Shown one piece after another: positions 44,018-51,683 of a DNA stretch of 64,000 nucleotides (its first letter is position 1; each line of letters opens with the position of its first letter). A program made the position numbers and the translations under genes. Source of the DNA: Microterricola viridarii (GTDB lineage Bacteria; Actinomycetota; Actinomycetes; Actinomycetales; Microbacteriaceae); contig NZ_LT629742.1 in the NCBI RefSeq assembly GCF_900104895.1, forward strand, positions 1 through 64,000, given 5' to 3'. The notes under the pieces were generated by a model that saw only the letters and a list, made by a program, of their open reading frames with translations, did no database searches and was not told the origin of the DNA.

Positions 44018-44554
44018 ATGACCACGAACAAGAAGCCGACGGCCGAGCAGAAGGTGGCGGCGGATGCCGTGACCCAGGTGATCAGCGCCGACGTGACCAG
44101 CCCCGAGGCGACCAGCACCGACGTGACCAGCACCGAGGTGATCGTCGCCGAGGTGATCGCTGACGCCGAGACCGCGACGGTGACCACCCCGCTGTTCACG
44201 ACCCCGCTCGCCGAGAACCGCGGCGATGCGGACACCGTGATTGCCGGGCCGGATGCCGCGTGGGCACCCCCCGGGCAGCACGACGCCCCCGGCGCCGCGG
44301 AGCACCGCCCCACCGCCGGGCCGCGCATCCGTTGGGCGGCCATCGTGTGGGGGCTGCTGTTCGCGGCGATCGCCGCCGGCACGCTCCTCACCCTGCTGAG
44401 CCCCGAGCGCCGCGACGCCTTCGCCGCCTGGGCCGTCTCGCTCTCCCCCACGACGGTGATGCTCTACGGGCTGCTGGCCGTCGGCGCGCTTGTGCTCGTC
44501 CTCGGCCTGGTCGGACTGCTGCGCCGCGCGCAGCGCCGCCTCGCCCGGTCGTAG
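44018..44554 (+). CDS. Small two-helix membrane protein of the PspC locus
   Basis: This 178-residue protein has no family I recognise. The first ~105 residues are low-complexity with Thr/Val/Asp repeats (DVTSPEATSTDVTSTEV). Two C-terminal membrane helices follow (WAAIVWGLLFAAIAAGTLLTL and VMLYGLLAVGALVLVLGLVG), ending in a basic tail. It starts 10 bases after the PspC protein and is probably translated with it. The stop codon lies inside a 13-bp tandem repeat. Confidence 0.8.
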   Translation: MTTNKKPTAEQKVAADAVTQVISADVTSPEATSTDVTSTEVIVAEVIADAETATVTTPLFTTPLAENRGDADTVIAGPDAAWAPPGQHDAPGAAEHRPTAGPRIRWAAIVWGLLFAAIAAGTLLTLLSPERRDAFAAWAVSLSPTTVMLYGLLAVGALVLVLGLVGLLRRAQRRLARS

Positions 44555-44599
44555 CGCCCGGTCGTAGCGCCCGGTCGTAGCGCCCGGTCGTAGCGCCCG
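44544..44599. repeat. 13-bp tandem repeat, about 4.3 copies
   Basis: The unit is CCCGGTCGTAGCG. The first copy contains the TAG stop of the gene ending at 44554. A change in copy number would not alter the protein but would alter the gap to the next gene, which runs to 44734 with nothing else visible. Confidence 0.85.
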
Positions 44600-44734
44600 A
44601 CGGGCCGCGCCGATCCGCGCGCCCGCGCGGGCGGAAGCCGCGTTGTGCTGTCGTTGAAACGGCCGCACAGCGCGGCTTCTGCCGCAGTGGGCCATCGGCG
44701 GATGCCGCGGCGGGCGGCGGGCGCACGAGCGCCG

Positions 44735-45220
44735 CTACTCGACGGCGCTGGTGATGATGCCGCTGGCGCTGATGCCGGCGTCTGTCGTGCCGGCGTCTGT
44801 CGTGCCGGTGCCCGGCGTGCCGGCATCCGCCTGGGCGTCGCCCCTGGAGCTGCCGCCGCGCTTGGCCACACGCCGGCGCTTGTTCTCGGCCGCCTCCTCG
44901 GCGGCCAGCGCCGCGAGGGCCTCGGCCGTCTCGGACTGGCCGGAGGGACGCGCCTTCTTCTTCTTCTTTTTCTTCAGCGGCTTGGGCTCGGCGGTGGCGT
45001 CGTCGAGCATGCCGAGCCAGGCGTCGCGGCCGAGGGCGTGCACCACTTTGCTCAGCGTCGTCAGGGTCGACCCCTTGCCCTTCTCGAGGCTGCGCAGAGC
45101 CGTCAGGCCGACGCCGGCCCGGTCGGCCAACTCGCGCTGGGAGTAGTCGCGTTTGATGCGGAGCTCCCGCACGACGAGGCCGAGATCCCGCTCGACACGA
45201 TCGACATCGAAGTCAATCAT
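44735..45220 (-). CDS. XRE-family helix-turn-helix protein with low-complexity tail
   Basis: This encodes 161 residues. The N-terminal domain (about 14-70: VRELRIKRDYSQRELADRAG then VGLTALRSLEKGKGSTLTTL) is a Cro/cI-type helix-turn-helix of the HipB kind. A Lys-rich stretch (PLKKKKKKKARP), an Ala/Glu-rich helix (ETAEALAALAAEEAAENKRR) and a Thr/Ala/Gly-rich repeat tail (DAGTTDAGISASG) follow. No HipA-like toxin is adjacent. A perfect palindrome at 45260 lies 40 bases ahead of the start, a likely autoregulatory site. Confidence 0.85.
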   Translation of the reverse strand: MIDFDVDRVERDLGLVVRELRIKRDYSQRELADRAGVGLTALRSLEKGKGSTLTTLSKVVHALGRDAWLGMLDDATAEPKPLKKKKKKKARPSGQSETAEALAALAAEEAAENKRRRVAKRGGSSRGDAQADAGTPGTGTTDAGTTDAGISASGIITSAVE

Positions 45221-45259
45221 CGCAAATCCGGCGCTTGATGCACTAGCATGTAGTCAAGT

Positions 45260-45273
45260 GTCGCATATGCGAC
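45260..45273. promoter_or_regulatory. 14-bp perfect palindrome, likely XRE operator
   Basis: GTCGCATATGCGAC lies between the divergent XRE gene and the small membrane ORF. On the minus strand TTGACT, a good -35 hexamer, is next to it. A repressor dimer here could block both promoters. Confidence 0.65.
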
Positions 45274-45320
45274 CCTTATTTCAGCCAGTGGTGGGGCAAA
45301 CTCACCGCATCGCACAGATC

Positions 45321-45359
45321 GTTGCCCGTCGGAACCTCGCACGGGCAACCCGCTTTTGT
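45321..45359 (+). promoter_or_regulatory. Leader hairpin followed by a T-run (possible attenuator)
   Basis: GTTGCCCGT (45321-45329) pairs with ACGGGCAAC (45341-45349) across 11 bases, followed by CCGCTTTTGT. It lies between the probable promoter and the 36-codon ORF at 45386, so it could act as an attenuator. Confidence 0.5.
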
Positions 45360-45385
45360 ATCTGCGCACAGAAAGGATTTCTCTC

Positions 45386-45496
45386 ATGATCGTTCAACTT
45401 ATCGCCGCAGGCCTGTTTCTGATCGCCGCATCAACCATCACGTGGGCAATGCTCGCTCTGCGCAAGTCGCAGAGCCGACGCTCGGCCGCGGCCTAA
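45386..45496 (+). CDS. 36-residue single-helix membrane peptide
   Basis: The sequence is MIVQLIAAGLFLIAASTITW followed by a short basic tail (AMLALRKSQSRRSAAA). A good ribosome site (GAAAGGA) lies 8-9 bases upstream of the ATG. One transmembrane helix and a positively charged C-terminus resemble small membrane peptides or type I toxins, but I have no homology to name it. It diverges from the XRE gene and its leader has a hairpin. The following gene is convergent 12 bases away. Confidence 0.6.
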   Translation: MIVQLIAAGLFLIAASTITWAMLALRKSQSRRSAAA

Positions 45497-45508
45497 ACCA
45501 CTCGGTTC

Positions 45509-46726
45509 CTAGAGCTCGAGGCCGACCAGCACCGGCTCGGGGTGCAGGATCACGCCGAACTCTGACTGCACTCGGCCCTGCACGTAGCGGGCCAGCTGGG
45601 CGACCTCCTCGGCGCTCGCGCCACCGGTGTTGGTGATCGCGAGCGTGTGCTTGCTCGAGATGGCGGCCCGGGAGCCCGGCAGCCTGAAACCGCGCCGGAT
45701 GCCGGCGTGCTCGATGAGCCACGCGGCCGAGAGCTTCACGAGCGTCTCCGCGGAGGCGGCCGCCCCGGCATCCACCGTCGAGGCGGCGAGGTCGGCCTGG
45801 TGCGCGAGGAACTCGTCGAGCGGGCTGTCGGCGACGGTCGTGCCGAGCGGCACGACCACGTCGGCGGCGGCCGGAACCAGCGGCCAGCGCGGGGCCTCGG
45901 CCGGGAGGGCGCGGGCGAAGTTCTCGCGCACGATCGGGTTCGTGAAGAACGAGCCGGCGCTGGCGGTGTCGCGGTCTGCGGGGTCGAGCACCATGCCCTT
46001 GGACGCGCGCAGCGCCAGCACGGCGTCGCGCATGGCCTGCACGCTCACCCGGTCGCCCAGCTGCACGCCGAGCGCCGACGCCAGCTGCGCGTAGGCGATC
46101 GGCTGGCCGAGGGCCTCGCCGAGGACGGCCTGCGCGTCGGCGGTGTCGTGCAGGTCGAGTTCGACCGCGAGCACGATTCCCTCGCGGCCCTGCTTGAGCA
46201 CGGAGGTGCGGTAGCCGAGCTCGAGCTCGGCGGCCGGGACGCGGCTGACCTCGCCACTCAGGTAGTCGAGGAACTCGATCGCGACGAGGCTGGAGGAGAG
46301 CTCCTGGCCGTAGGCGCCGATGTTCTGCACCGGAGCGGCTCCGGTCGATCCGGGAATGCCGGAGAGCGCCTCGATGCCTGACCAGCCGCGCTCCACCGCG
46401 TAGGCGACGAGATCGTCCCACGGCTCGCCGGCCTGCACGCGCACGCGCACGCGGCCGGGGGTGTCGGCATCCGTCGGCAGCACCTCGATGCCGCGGGTGG
46501 CCACCCGCAGCACGGTGCCCTCGAAGGGCTCGTCGGCGGCGACGGTGTTGGAGCCGCCGGCCAGGACCAGCCACTCGCCGCCGTCGGACCACACGTCCAG
46601 CGCGGCGTCGATCAGCTCGCGCTGGGTGCTGGCGGTGATCATGCGCTCAGGGACCCCGCCGACCTGCATGGTCGTGAGGGCGGAGAGCGCGACTCCGGCG
46701 TCGTTCATGCCGTGAGCGTCGCTCAT
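45509..46726 (-). CDS. murB: UDP-N-acetylenolpyruvoylglucosamine reductase
   Basis: This 405-residue MurB reduces the enolpyruvyl group of UDP-GlcNAc-enolpyruvate with NADPH, giving UDP-MurNAc for peptidoglycan. The FAD-binding half has WLVLAGGSNTVAADEPFEGT and IEALSGIPGSTGAAPVQNIG. The catalytic region has YRTSVLKQG, and the Ser of DTASAGSFFTNP acts as the proton donor. Its start overlaps the end of the MaoC-type gene by four bases, so the three genes 47645-45509 form one operon. Confidence 0.95.
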   Translation of the reverse strand: MSDAHGMNDAGVALSALTTMQVGGVPERMITASTQRELIDAALDVWSDGGEWLVLAGGSNTVAADEPFEGTVLRVATRGIEVLPTDADTPGRVRVRVQAGEPWDDLVAYAVERGWSGIEALSGIPGSTGAAPVQNIGAYGQELSSSLVAIEFLDYLSGEVSRVPAAELELGYRTSVLKQGREGIVLAVELDLHDTADAQAVLGEALGQPIAYAQLASALGVQLGDRVSVQAMRDAVLALRASKGMVLDPADRDTASAGSFFTNPIVRENFARALPAEAPRWPLVPAAADVVVPLGTTVADSPLDEFLAHQADLAASTVDAGAAASAETLVKLSAAWLIEHAGIRRGFRLPGSRAAISSKHTLAITNTGGASAEEVAQLARYVQGRVQSEFGVILHPEPVLVGLEL

Positions 46727-47196
46727 GCCGAGAGCAGGACGCGCGCCTGGGCCTTGCCGAGCACGGTCGCGCCGTCGAAGCTGACGGTGAGGTCGATGCG
46801 GGCGATGCCGGCGTCCGGCTCCAGCGCGCCCACCTTGGCGAGCACGGTGACCTCGGCGCCGGTGGCCGGGTCGACCGGCACCGGGCGGGTGAACTTCACC
46901 TGGTAGTCGACGACGCGGGCCGGGTCGCCCGCCCAGTCGACGACGGGCTGCACGGCGAGGCCCATCGTGAGCATGCCGTGGGCGAGCACGCCGGGGAGGC
47001 CGACGGATGCCGCCACGTCATCGCGGTAATGGATCGGGTTGAAGTCGCCGGAGGCGCCGGCGTAGCGCACGAGCGAGTCGCGGCTGAGGGCGTAGCTGCG
47101 CTCGGCGACGACGTCGCCGACGGCGAGCTCGGAGAGGACGGGAAGAACCACGCTGGTCGAGCTTGTCGCCGCGGCGGTTTCTGGTGTTCCGGGCAT
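46723..47196 (-). CDS. MaoC-type hot-dog dehydratase
   Basis: This 157-residue single hot-dog domain protein has the hydratase-2 motif YAGASGDFNPIHYRDDVA (the Asp and His are catalytic) and then GVLAHGMLTMG. It would add or remove water at (R)-3-hydroxyacyl thioesters. It is the B-type partner of the gene just upstream, with which it overlaps by one base, resembling the HadA/HadB arrangement in actinobacteria. Here it probably serves fatty-acid or a related acyl metabolism; a mycolic-acid role is not expected in this group. Confidence 0.88.
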   Translation of the reverse strand: MPGTPETAAATSSTSVVLPVLSELAVGDVVAERSYALSRDSLVRYAGASGDFNPIHYRDDVAASVGLPGVLAHGMLTMGLAVQPVVDWAGDPARVVDYQVKFTRPVPVDPATGAEVTVLAKVGALEPDAGIARIDLTVSFDGATVLGKAQARVLLSA

Positions 47197-47645
47197 TATG
47201 CGTCGTCTCCTCTGACCACGAGCGTGGAGATGGCCGTGACGACGTGCTCGCCGGCCGCGTCGGTGATGGTGGACTCCGCCGTCACCATCGCGTGCGGGCC
47301 GAGCGTCTTGACGCTGGCGACGCGGAGGGTGGCGGTGAGCTCATCGCCGGCCACGATCGGGCGGCTGTAGCTGAAGCGCTGGTCCCCGTGCACGACGCGG
47401 CTGAAGTCGATGCCGGCATCCGGCTCGGCCAGCAGCTGGGCGAGGGTGCGCTCCTGCACCACGACGGCGAACGTCGGCGGGGCGACGATGTCGGCGTGGC
47501 CGGCGGCGCGGGCCGCCTCCGGGTCGAGGTTGACCGGGTTGGTGGCGAAGACGGCGCGGGCGAACTCGCGCACCTTCTCACGGCCGACCAGGTAGGGCGC
47601 GATGGGCGGGAAGATCCGGCCCTGCAATTCGGGGTTCACAGACAC
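47196..47645 (-). CDS. FAS1-type dehydratase (MaoC N-terminal domain)
   Basis: This 149-residue hot-dog protein of the HadA/MaoC-N class (YLVGREKVREFARAVFATNP, then APPTFAVVVQERTLAQLL and HGDQRFSYSRPIVAGDEL) lacks the full catalytic pair and normally forms a heterodimer with a MaoC-type subunit. That partner is the next gene, overlapping by one base. It is the first gene of the operon with murB. A terminator hairpin lies upstream at 47721. Confidence 0.88.
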   Translation of the reverse strand: MSVNPELQGRIFPPIAPYLVGREKVREFARAVFATNPVNLDPEAARAAGHADIVAPPTFAVVVQERTLAQLLAEPDAGIDFSRVVHGDQRFSYSRPIVAGDELTATLRVASVKTLGPHAMVTAESTITDAAGEHVVTAISTLVVRGDDA

Positions 47646-47720
47646 GAGACCAGTCTAGGCAACCCAGCTGGAAGGCTGCGCAGCCGGCGGCCCCGGCATC
47701 CGCTCGGGAGGCAGAAATGA

Positions 47721-47760
47721 GAATGGGAGGCCAGAATCCGTGGATTCTGGCCTCCCATTC
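47721..47760. terminator. Hairpin terminator of the gab/permease operon
   Basis: GAATGGGAGGCCAGAATCC (47721-47739) pairs with 47742-47760; the tightest base pairs at the tip leave a CGTG loop. It shares GGGAGGCCAGA with the terminator at 30483. Confidence 0.8.
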
Positions 47761-47812
47761 GACCGTTCGCCTCCCGTGCGTGTGCAGGGGGCGAGCGGAT
47801 GCCGCGATGCGC

Positions 47813-49357
47813 CTAGTCGGCGGCCGCCCGGGAGAGCGTCTCGCCGCGGAAGAAGGCCGGCCGCCTGCGCGACTCGATGATCATGATGATGGCGCCGCCG
47901 ACCAGCACGACCATGCCGAGGATGAACACCAGGCCGACGCCGCCGACGTTCGAGCCCGATCCGTAGTCCGGGTCCATGCTGTCGATGAGCGTCGCCACGA
48001 AGATCACGGCCAGGATGATGCCGCCGACGAGCGGGGCCAGCAGGGTGAAGAAGAACTCCCGCACGCTGTTGGTCCACTGCTTCCGGAAGTACCAGACGCA
48101 GGCGAAGGCGGTGATGCCGTAGTAGAAGCAGATCATCATGCCGAGGGCGGTGATGGTGTCCCAGAGCACGTTCTCGCTGATGAAGCGCATCACCGCGTAG
48201 AACACGCTCGCGACGACCGCGGAGACGATCGTGGCGTAGCCGGGGGTGAAGAAGCGCGGGCTCACCTTGGCGAACTTCGGCGACAGCGCGCCGTAGTGCC
48301 CCATCGCCAGCAGGGTGCGGGCGGGCGAGACGAACGTGGACTGCAGACTCGACGCCGAGCTGGTGAGCACGGCGAGGGAGACCAGCACCGCGAGCGGTCC
48401 GAGGATCGGGCCGGCGAGGTGGAAGAACACGTTGTCCTGGATGTCGGGGTTGCCGAGGCCGAACTCCCCGTCGCTGACGCCGGCGAAGGCGATCAGGGAC
48501 ACCGCGATGAGCAGGTACAGGATCACGATCAGGAACACCGTGATCGTGGCGGCCCGGCCGGGCGTCTTCTCGGAGCCGCGGGTCTCCTCGTTCATGGTGA
48601 GGGTGACATCCCATCCCCAGAAGATGAAGATCGACAGCGAGATGCCGGCCGCGAACGCCGAGAAGGAGCTGACGGCGAAGGGGTTGAACCAGGAGGCCTC
48701 AATGGCCGTGGCGTCGAAGGCATTGCCGGTGGCCACCTGGTAGAGCGCCGCACCGGAGAAGATCAGCAGCACCAGAACCTGGAAGCCGACCAGCCAGTAC
48801 TGCAGCTTCTGCGTCGTCTGCATGTCGCGATAGGAGATCCAGGTCGCCCCGAGCATGAACAGCAGACAGGTCACCACGTTGATGAACGGGTTCGTCGCCA
48901 GCGACGCGATGTCCGGGTTGCCGGCGATCTGCGAGATCAGCAGGAACAGGAAGTCCACCGCGATGCCGGCCAGGTTGGAGAGCACGAGGATGGTGGCCGC
49001 GATGAGCCCCCAGCCGGCCATCCAGCCGATCCACGGACCGAAGGCCCGCGTCGCCCAGGTGAAGGAGGTTCCCGAGTCCGGCATCCGCCGGTTCAGCTCG
49101 CGGTAGCCGAGGGCCACCAGCAGCATGGGGATGAATCCGACGAGGATGACGGCGGGCACCTGCACGCCCACCTCGGACACGGTCGGGCCGAGGGCGGCCG
49201 TCAGCGTGTACGCGGGGGCGATGCAGGAGATGCCGATGACTACGGCCCCGACGAGGCCGACGGAGCCTGCGCTGAGGCCCTTCTTGGAGATGCCGGTGTC
49301 GATGGTTGCAGCGGACTCAGCCGCTGCAGCGACGTCCTTGGCGCTGTCGTTGTTCAT
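47813..49357 (-). CDS. APC-family amino acid/amine permease
   Basis: This 514-residue permease has about 12-14 helices. Starting at 49357 the first helix reads GSVGLVGAVVIGISCIAPAYTLTAALG, the amino acid-polyamine-organocation pattern. The family includes GABA, putrescine and glutamate carriers. It is the last gene of the putrescine/GABA operon and probably brings in the substrate. It follows the universal stress protein gene after 5 bases. Confidence 0.9.
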   Translation of the reverse strand: MNNDSAKDVAAAAESAATIDTGISKKGLSAGSVGLVGAVVIGISCIAPAYTLTAALGPTVSEVGVQVPAVILVGFIPMLLVALGYRELNRRMPDSGTSFTWATRAFGPWIGWMAGWGLIAATILVLSNLAGIAVDFLFLLISQIAGNPDIASLATNPFINVVTCLLFMLGATWISYRDMQTTQKLQYWLVGFQVLVLLIFSGAALYQVATGNAFDATAIEASWFNPFAVSSFSAFAAGISLSIFIFWGWDVTLTMNEETRGSEKTPGRAATITVFLIVILYLLIAVSLIAFAGVSDGEFGLGNPDIQDNVFFHLAGPILGPLAVLVSLAVLTSSASSLQSTFVSPARTLLAMGHYGALSPKFAKVSPRFFTPGYATIVSAVVASVFYAVMRFISENVLWDTITALGMMICFYYGITAFACVWYFRKQWTNSVREFFFTLLAPLVGGIILAVIFVATLIDSMDPDYGSGSNVGGVGLVFILGMVVLVGGAIIMIIESRRRPAFFRGETLSRAAAD

Positions 49358-49362
49358 GTGGG

Positions 49363-50244
49363 CTACTCCCCAACCGTTGTGGTGGCGGCATCCCGTGGCA
49401 CGACGACCATGGGAACCGAAAGTTCGTGCAGCATTTTCGCCGCGGTGGACCCGAGGAAGAGCCGGCGCGGCTGCGCGAGCCGGCTGGAGCCGACGAGCAC
49501 GATGTCGTCGTCGTCCCAGTCGACGCGGGTGACGGCCTCTTCGATGCTCTGGCCGGATGCCACCTCCGTGGTGACCTCGGCGTCCTCGTTGAGGGTGGCC
49601 AGCGCCTGCTTCGCGGCGGCGTCGGCGTGTGCCGCGCCCACCCGGAGCACCTCTGGGTCGTCGTGCCCGCCGGGCAGGTCGACGCCCACGAGGGAGATCA
49701 GGCGGAGCGGGACATTGCCGCTGGCGGCGAGCTTGATGCTCTCCTCCAACAGCGCCTGCGCGCCAACGCGGGTGCCGATGGCGCATGTGATGCGGGTGAG
49801 CGGGCGCTCCATGCCGCCGTTGCGCGTGCCCTCAGGAGCCAGCGCGACGGGCACGTGCGAGACGTGCAGCAGCGAGCTCGCCACGCTGCCGATGGTGAAC
49901 CGGCCGAGCAGGCCGTGCCGGGCGGCGCCGACGACGATCATCTCGCTGCCGAGGGTCTCGGCGGTCTCGAGCAGGCCGTCGGCGAAGGAGTGGGCGTAGA
50001 CCAGGTGCGTCTGCGCCGCGACATCCGCCGGCACCATGGCCCGGGCCTCGCGCAGCCATCCGGCGGCGAGCTGGGACAGGTGACGCTCGTAGCCCGCGTC
50101 GGTCGGAACGACCGTCGGGCGTTCCTCGCTGTGCAGCACGAGGACGATGTCAATGCCCGTTCCCCGGCTGCGTGCCAGGCGGACACCGAGGGCGAGGGCA
50201 TCCTCGCCCGCCGGCGTGGCGGTGTAGCCGACGAGCAGGCTCAT
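49363..50244 (-). CDS. Universal stress protein (tandem UspA)
   Basis: This encodes 293 residues with two UspA domains. The first has VGYTATPAGEDALALGVRLA and ends in the ATP-type motif VVGAARHGLLGRFTIGSVASSLLHVSHVPV. The second ends VLVGSSRLAQPRRLFLGSTAAKMLHELSVPMVVV. It lies between the putrescine oxidase and the permease, with gaps of only 2 and 5 bases. Universal stress proteins are often paired with permeases in actinobacteria, where they may regulate transport. Confidence 0.9.
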   Translation of the reverse strand: MSLLVGYTATPAGEDALALGVRLARSRGTGIDIVLVLHSEERPTVVPTDAGYERHLSQLAAGWLREARAMVPADVAAQTHLVYAHSFADGLLETAETLGSEMIVVGAARHGLLGRFTIGSVASSLLHVSHVPVALAPEGTRNGGMERPLTRITCAIGTRVGAQALLEESIKLAASGNVPLRLISLVGVDLPGGHDDPEVLRVGAAHADAAAKQALATLNEDAEVTTEVASGQSIEEAVTRVDWDDDDIVLVGSSRLAQPRRLFLGSTAAKMLHELSVPMVVVPRDAATTTVGE

Positions 50245-50246
50245 GA

Positions 50247-51608
50247 TCAGCCCTTGAGCTCTGCGGCGATGGCCGCTGCTGTCTCGCGGCCGACGCGGAT
50301 CGCGCCGTCGACGTGCTGGTAACCGGCTCCTGCGAAGTCACTGCAGGAGAAGGAGATCGGGCCGACCGGCGTGCGCTGGTCGGCGCCGTAGCGGGAGAGG
50401 CCGCCCATGTCGAAGCTGGCCGCGTATGCACCGCGGGTCCACTCCTCGCTGCCCCAGTCGCTCTCGTAGTAGAACACCGGGTTCTTGGCCTGCTCACCGT
50501 AGTAGTGCGAGAGCGACTCGAGGATGCGGGCCTTGCGCTCCTCGGCGCTCAGCTCGAAGACGCCGTCGGCGTTGCGGTCGGAGACGAAGCCGACCAGGGT
50601 GCCGAACGGGTCGTCGTGGTTGGTGTTGTCGTAGGCCTCGTGCGAGAGCTCGTACGGGCTGAACGCGGTGCCGGAGAGGCCGGCCTCGCGCCAGAACGGC
50701 GTCTCGTAGACGGCGTGCACCTTGATGACGAAGCCCATCGAGAGGTGCTGGTGCAGCTGGTGCTGGTGGCGCGGCAGCGGCGGCTCGTAGGAGATGCGGC
50801 TGAACAGCACCGGCGGGACGGCGAGGATGGCGCGCTTGGCGTGCACCTCCAGGCCGCTGGCGGTGATGGCCACGACGCCGTCCTCGCTCCAGCGCAGGGT
50901 GCGCACCGGCTGGCCGAGGTGCACGTCGTCGCCGAGGCGCTCGGCGAGGGCGATCGAGACGCCCTGCATGCCGCCGACGACGCGCTTGTCGAGGATGAAG
51001 TCGGCGTCGACGAGGTGGGTGAAGCTGCCGGCGGATGCCGCCATCAACAGTGCCTGCAGGAACGAGAACGCGTGGTCCGGCTTGGTGATCATCGCCGCGC
51101 CGATGTACAGCGAGATGTTGTCGCGCGCCTCCTGGTCGGCCGTCGCCTCCTCGAGCCAGTGCTTGAAGGTGATCGAGTCGTACTCCTCCGCACGCGGGTG
51201 GGCCCACGGCTTCTCGGCGTCGATCTCGGCGACGATGACGTCGAGCTCATCGATGAGGCGGATCAGCTCGGCCTCGGTCTCCGGCTTGACGGGGAAGATG
51301 TCGCCGGTGAACAGGCGCTTCTCGCCGTCCTTGTCGATGTAGACGTTCTCGCCCTCGCGGTAGCGGGAGTACGTCTCCAGGCCGAGCTCGGCGAGGGTGT
51401 CGAGCAGCGCGTCCTGGTCGGGCGAGACCCACTGGCCGCCGATCTCGATCATGTGGCCATCGAAGTGGTCGGTCCAGGTGCGGCCGCCCACGCGGTCGCG
51501 GGCCTCGAGAACGGCCACCGTGAGGCCGGCCTTGGTGAGTTCGTTGGCTGCGGTGAGGCCAGAGGGGCCTGCTCCGATGATGACGACATCACGTTCAATG
51601 GCGGTCAT
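50247..51608 (-). CDS. puo: Putrescine oxidase (flavin monoamine oxidase)
   Basis: This is a 453-residue amine oxidase of normal domain order. The FAD motif VVIIGAGPSGLTAANELTKAG (8-28) and RVGGRTWTDHFDGHMIEIGGQW open the protein. The C-terminal WTRGAYAASFDMGGLSRYG and FSCSDFAGAGYQHVDGAIRVG close the FAD site as in actinobacterial putrescine oxidases. It would convert putrescine to 4-aminobutanal, ammonia and peroxide in the cytosol. Its neighbours gabD, gabT and a permease fit that role. The protein is a useful contrast to the permuted enzyme at 26812. Confidence 0.9.
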   Translation of the reverse strand: MTAIERDVVIIGAGPSGLTAANELTKAGLTVAVLEARDRVGGRTWTDHFDGHMIEIGGQWVSPDQDALLDTLAELGLETYSRYREGENVYIDKDGEKRLFTGDIFPVKPETEAELIRLIDELDVIVAEIDAEKPWAHPRAEEYDSITFKHWLEEATADQEARDNISLYIGAAMITKPDHAFSFLQALLMAASAGSFTHLVDADFILDKRVVGGMQGVSIALAERLGDDVHLGQPVRTLRWSEDGVVAITASGLEVHAKRAILAVPPVLFSRISYEPPLPRHQHQLHQHLSMGFVIKVHAVYETPFWREAGLSGTAFSPYELSHEAYDNTNHDDPFGTLVGFVSDRNADGVFELSAEERKARILESLSHYYGEQAKNPVFYYESDWGSEEWTRGAYAASFDMGGLSRYGADQRTPVGPISFSCSDFAGAGYQHVDGAIRVGRETAAAIAAELKG

Positions 51609-51683
51609 TGTTGCTCCTTGCTGTTCAACTGCGTTGTTCGAACCGTCGACGCTGACGGGAGTGTGGTGCGTGGCGTTCGGGCG

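Noticed and set aside
42211-44451. A 746-codon open frame opposite the PspC protein
   Set aside because: It lacks a ribosome site and any recognisable domain; the plus strand encodes a PspC domain and helices with proper codon bias.
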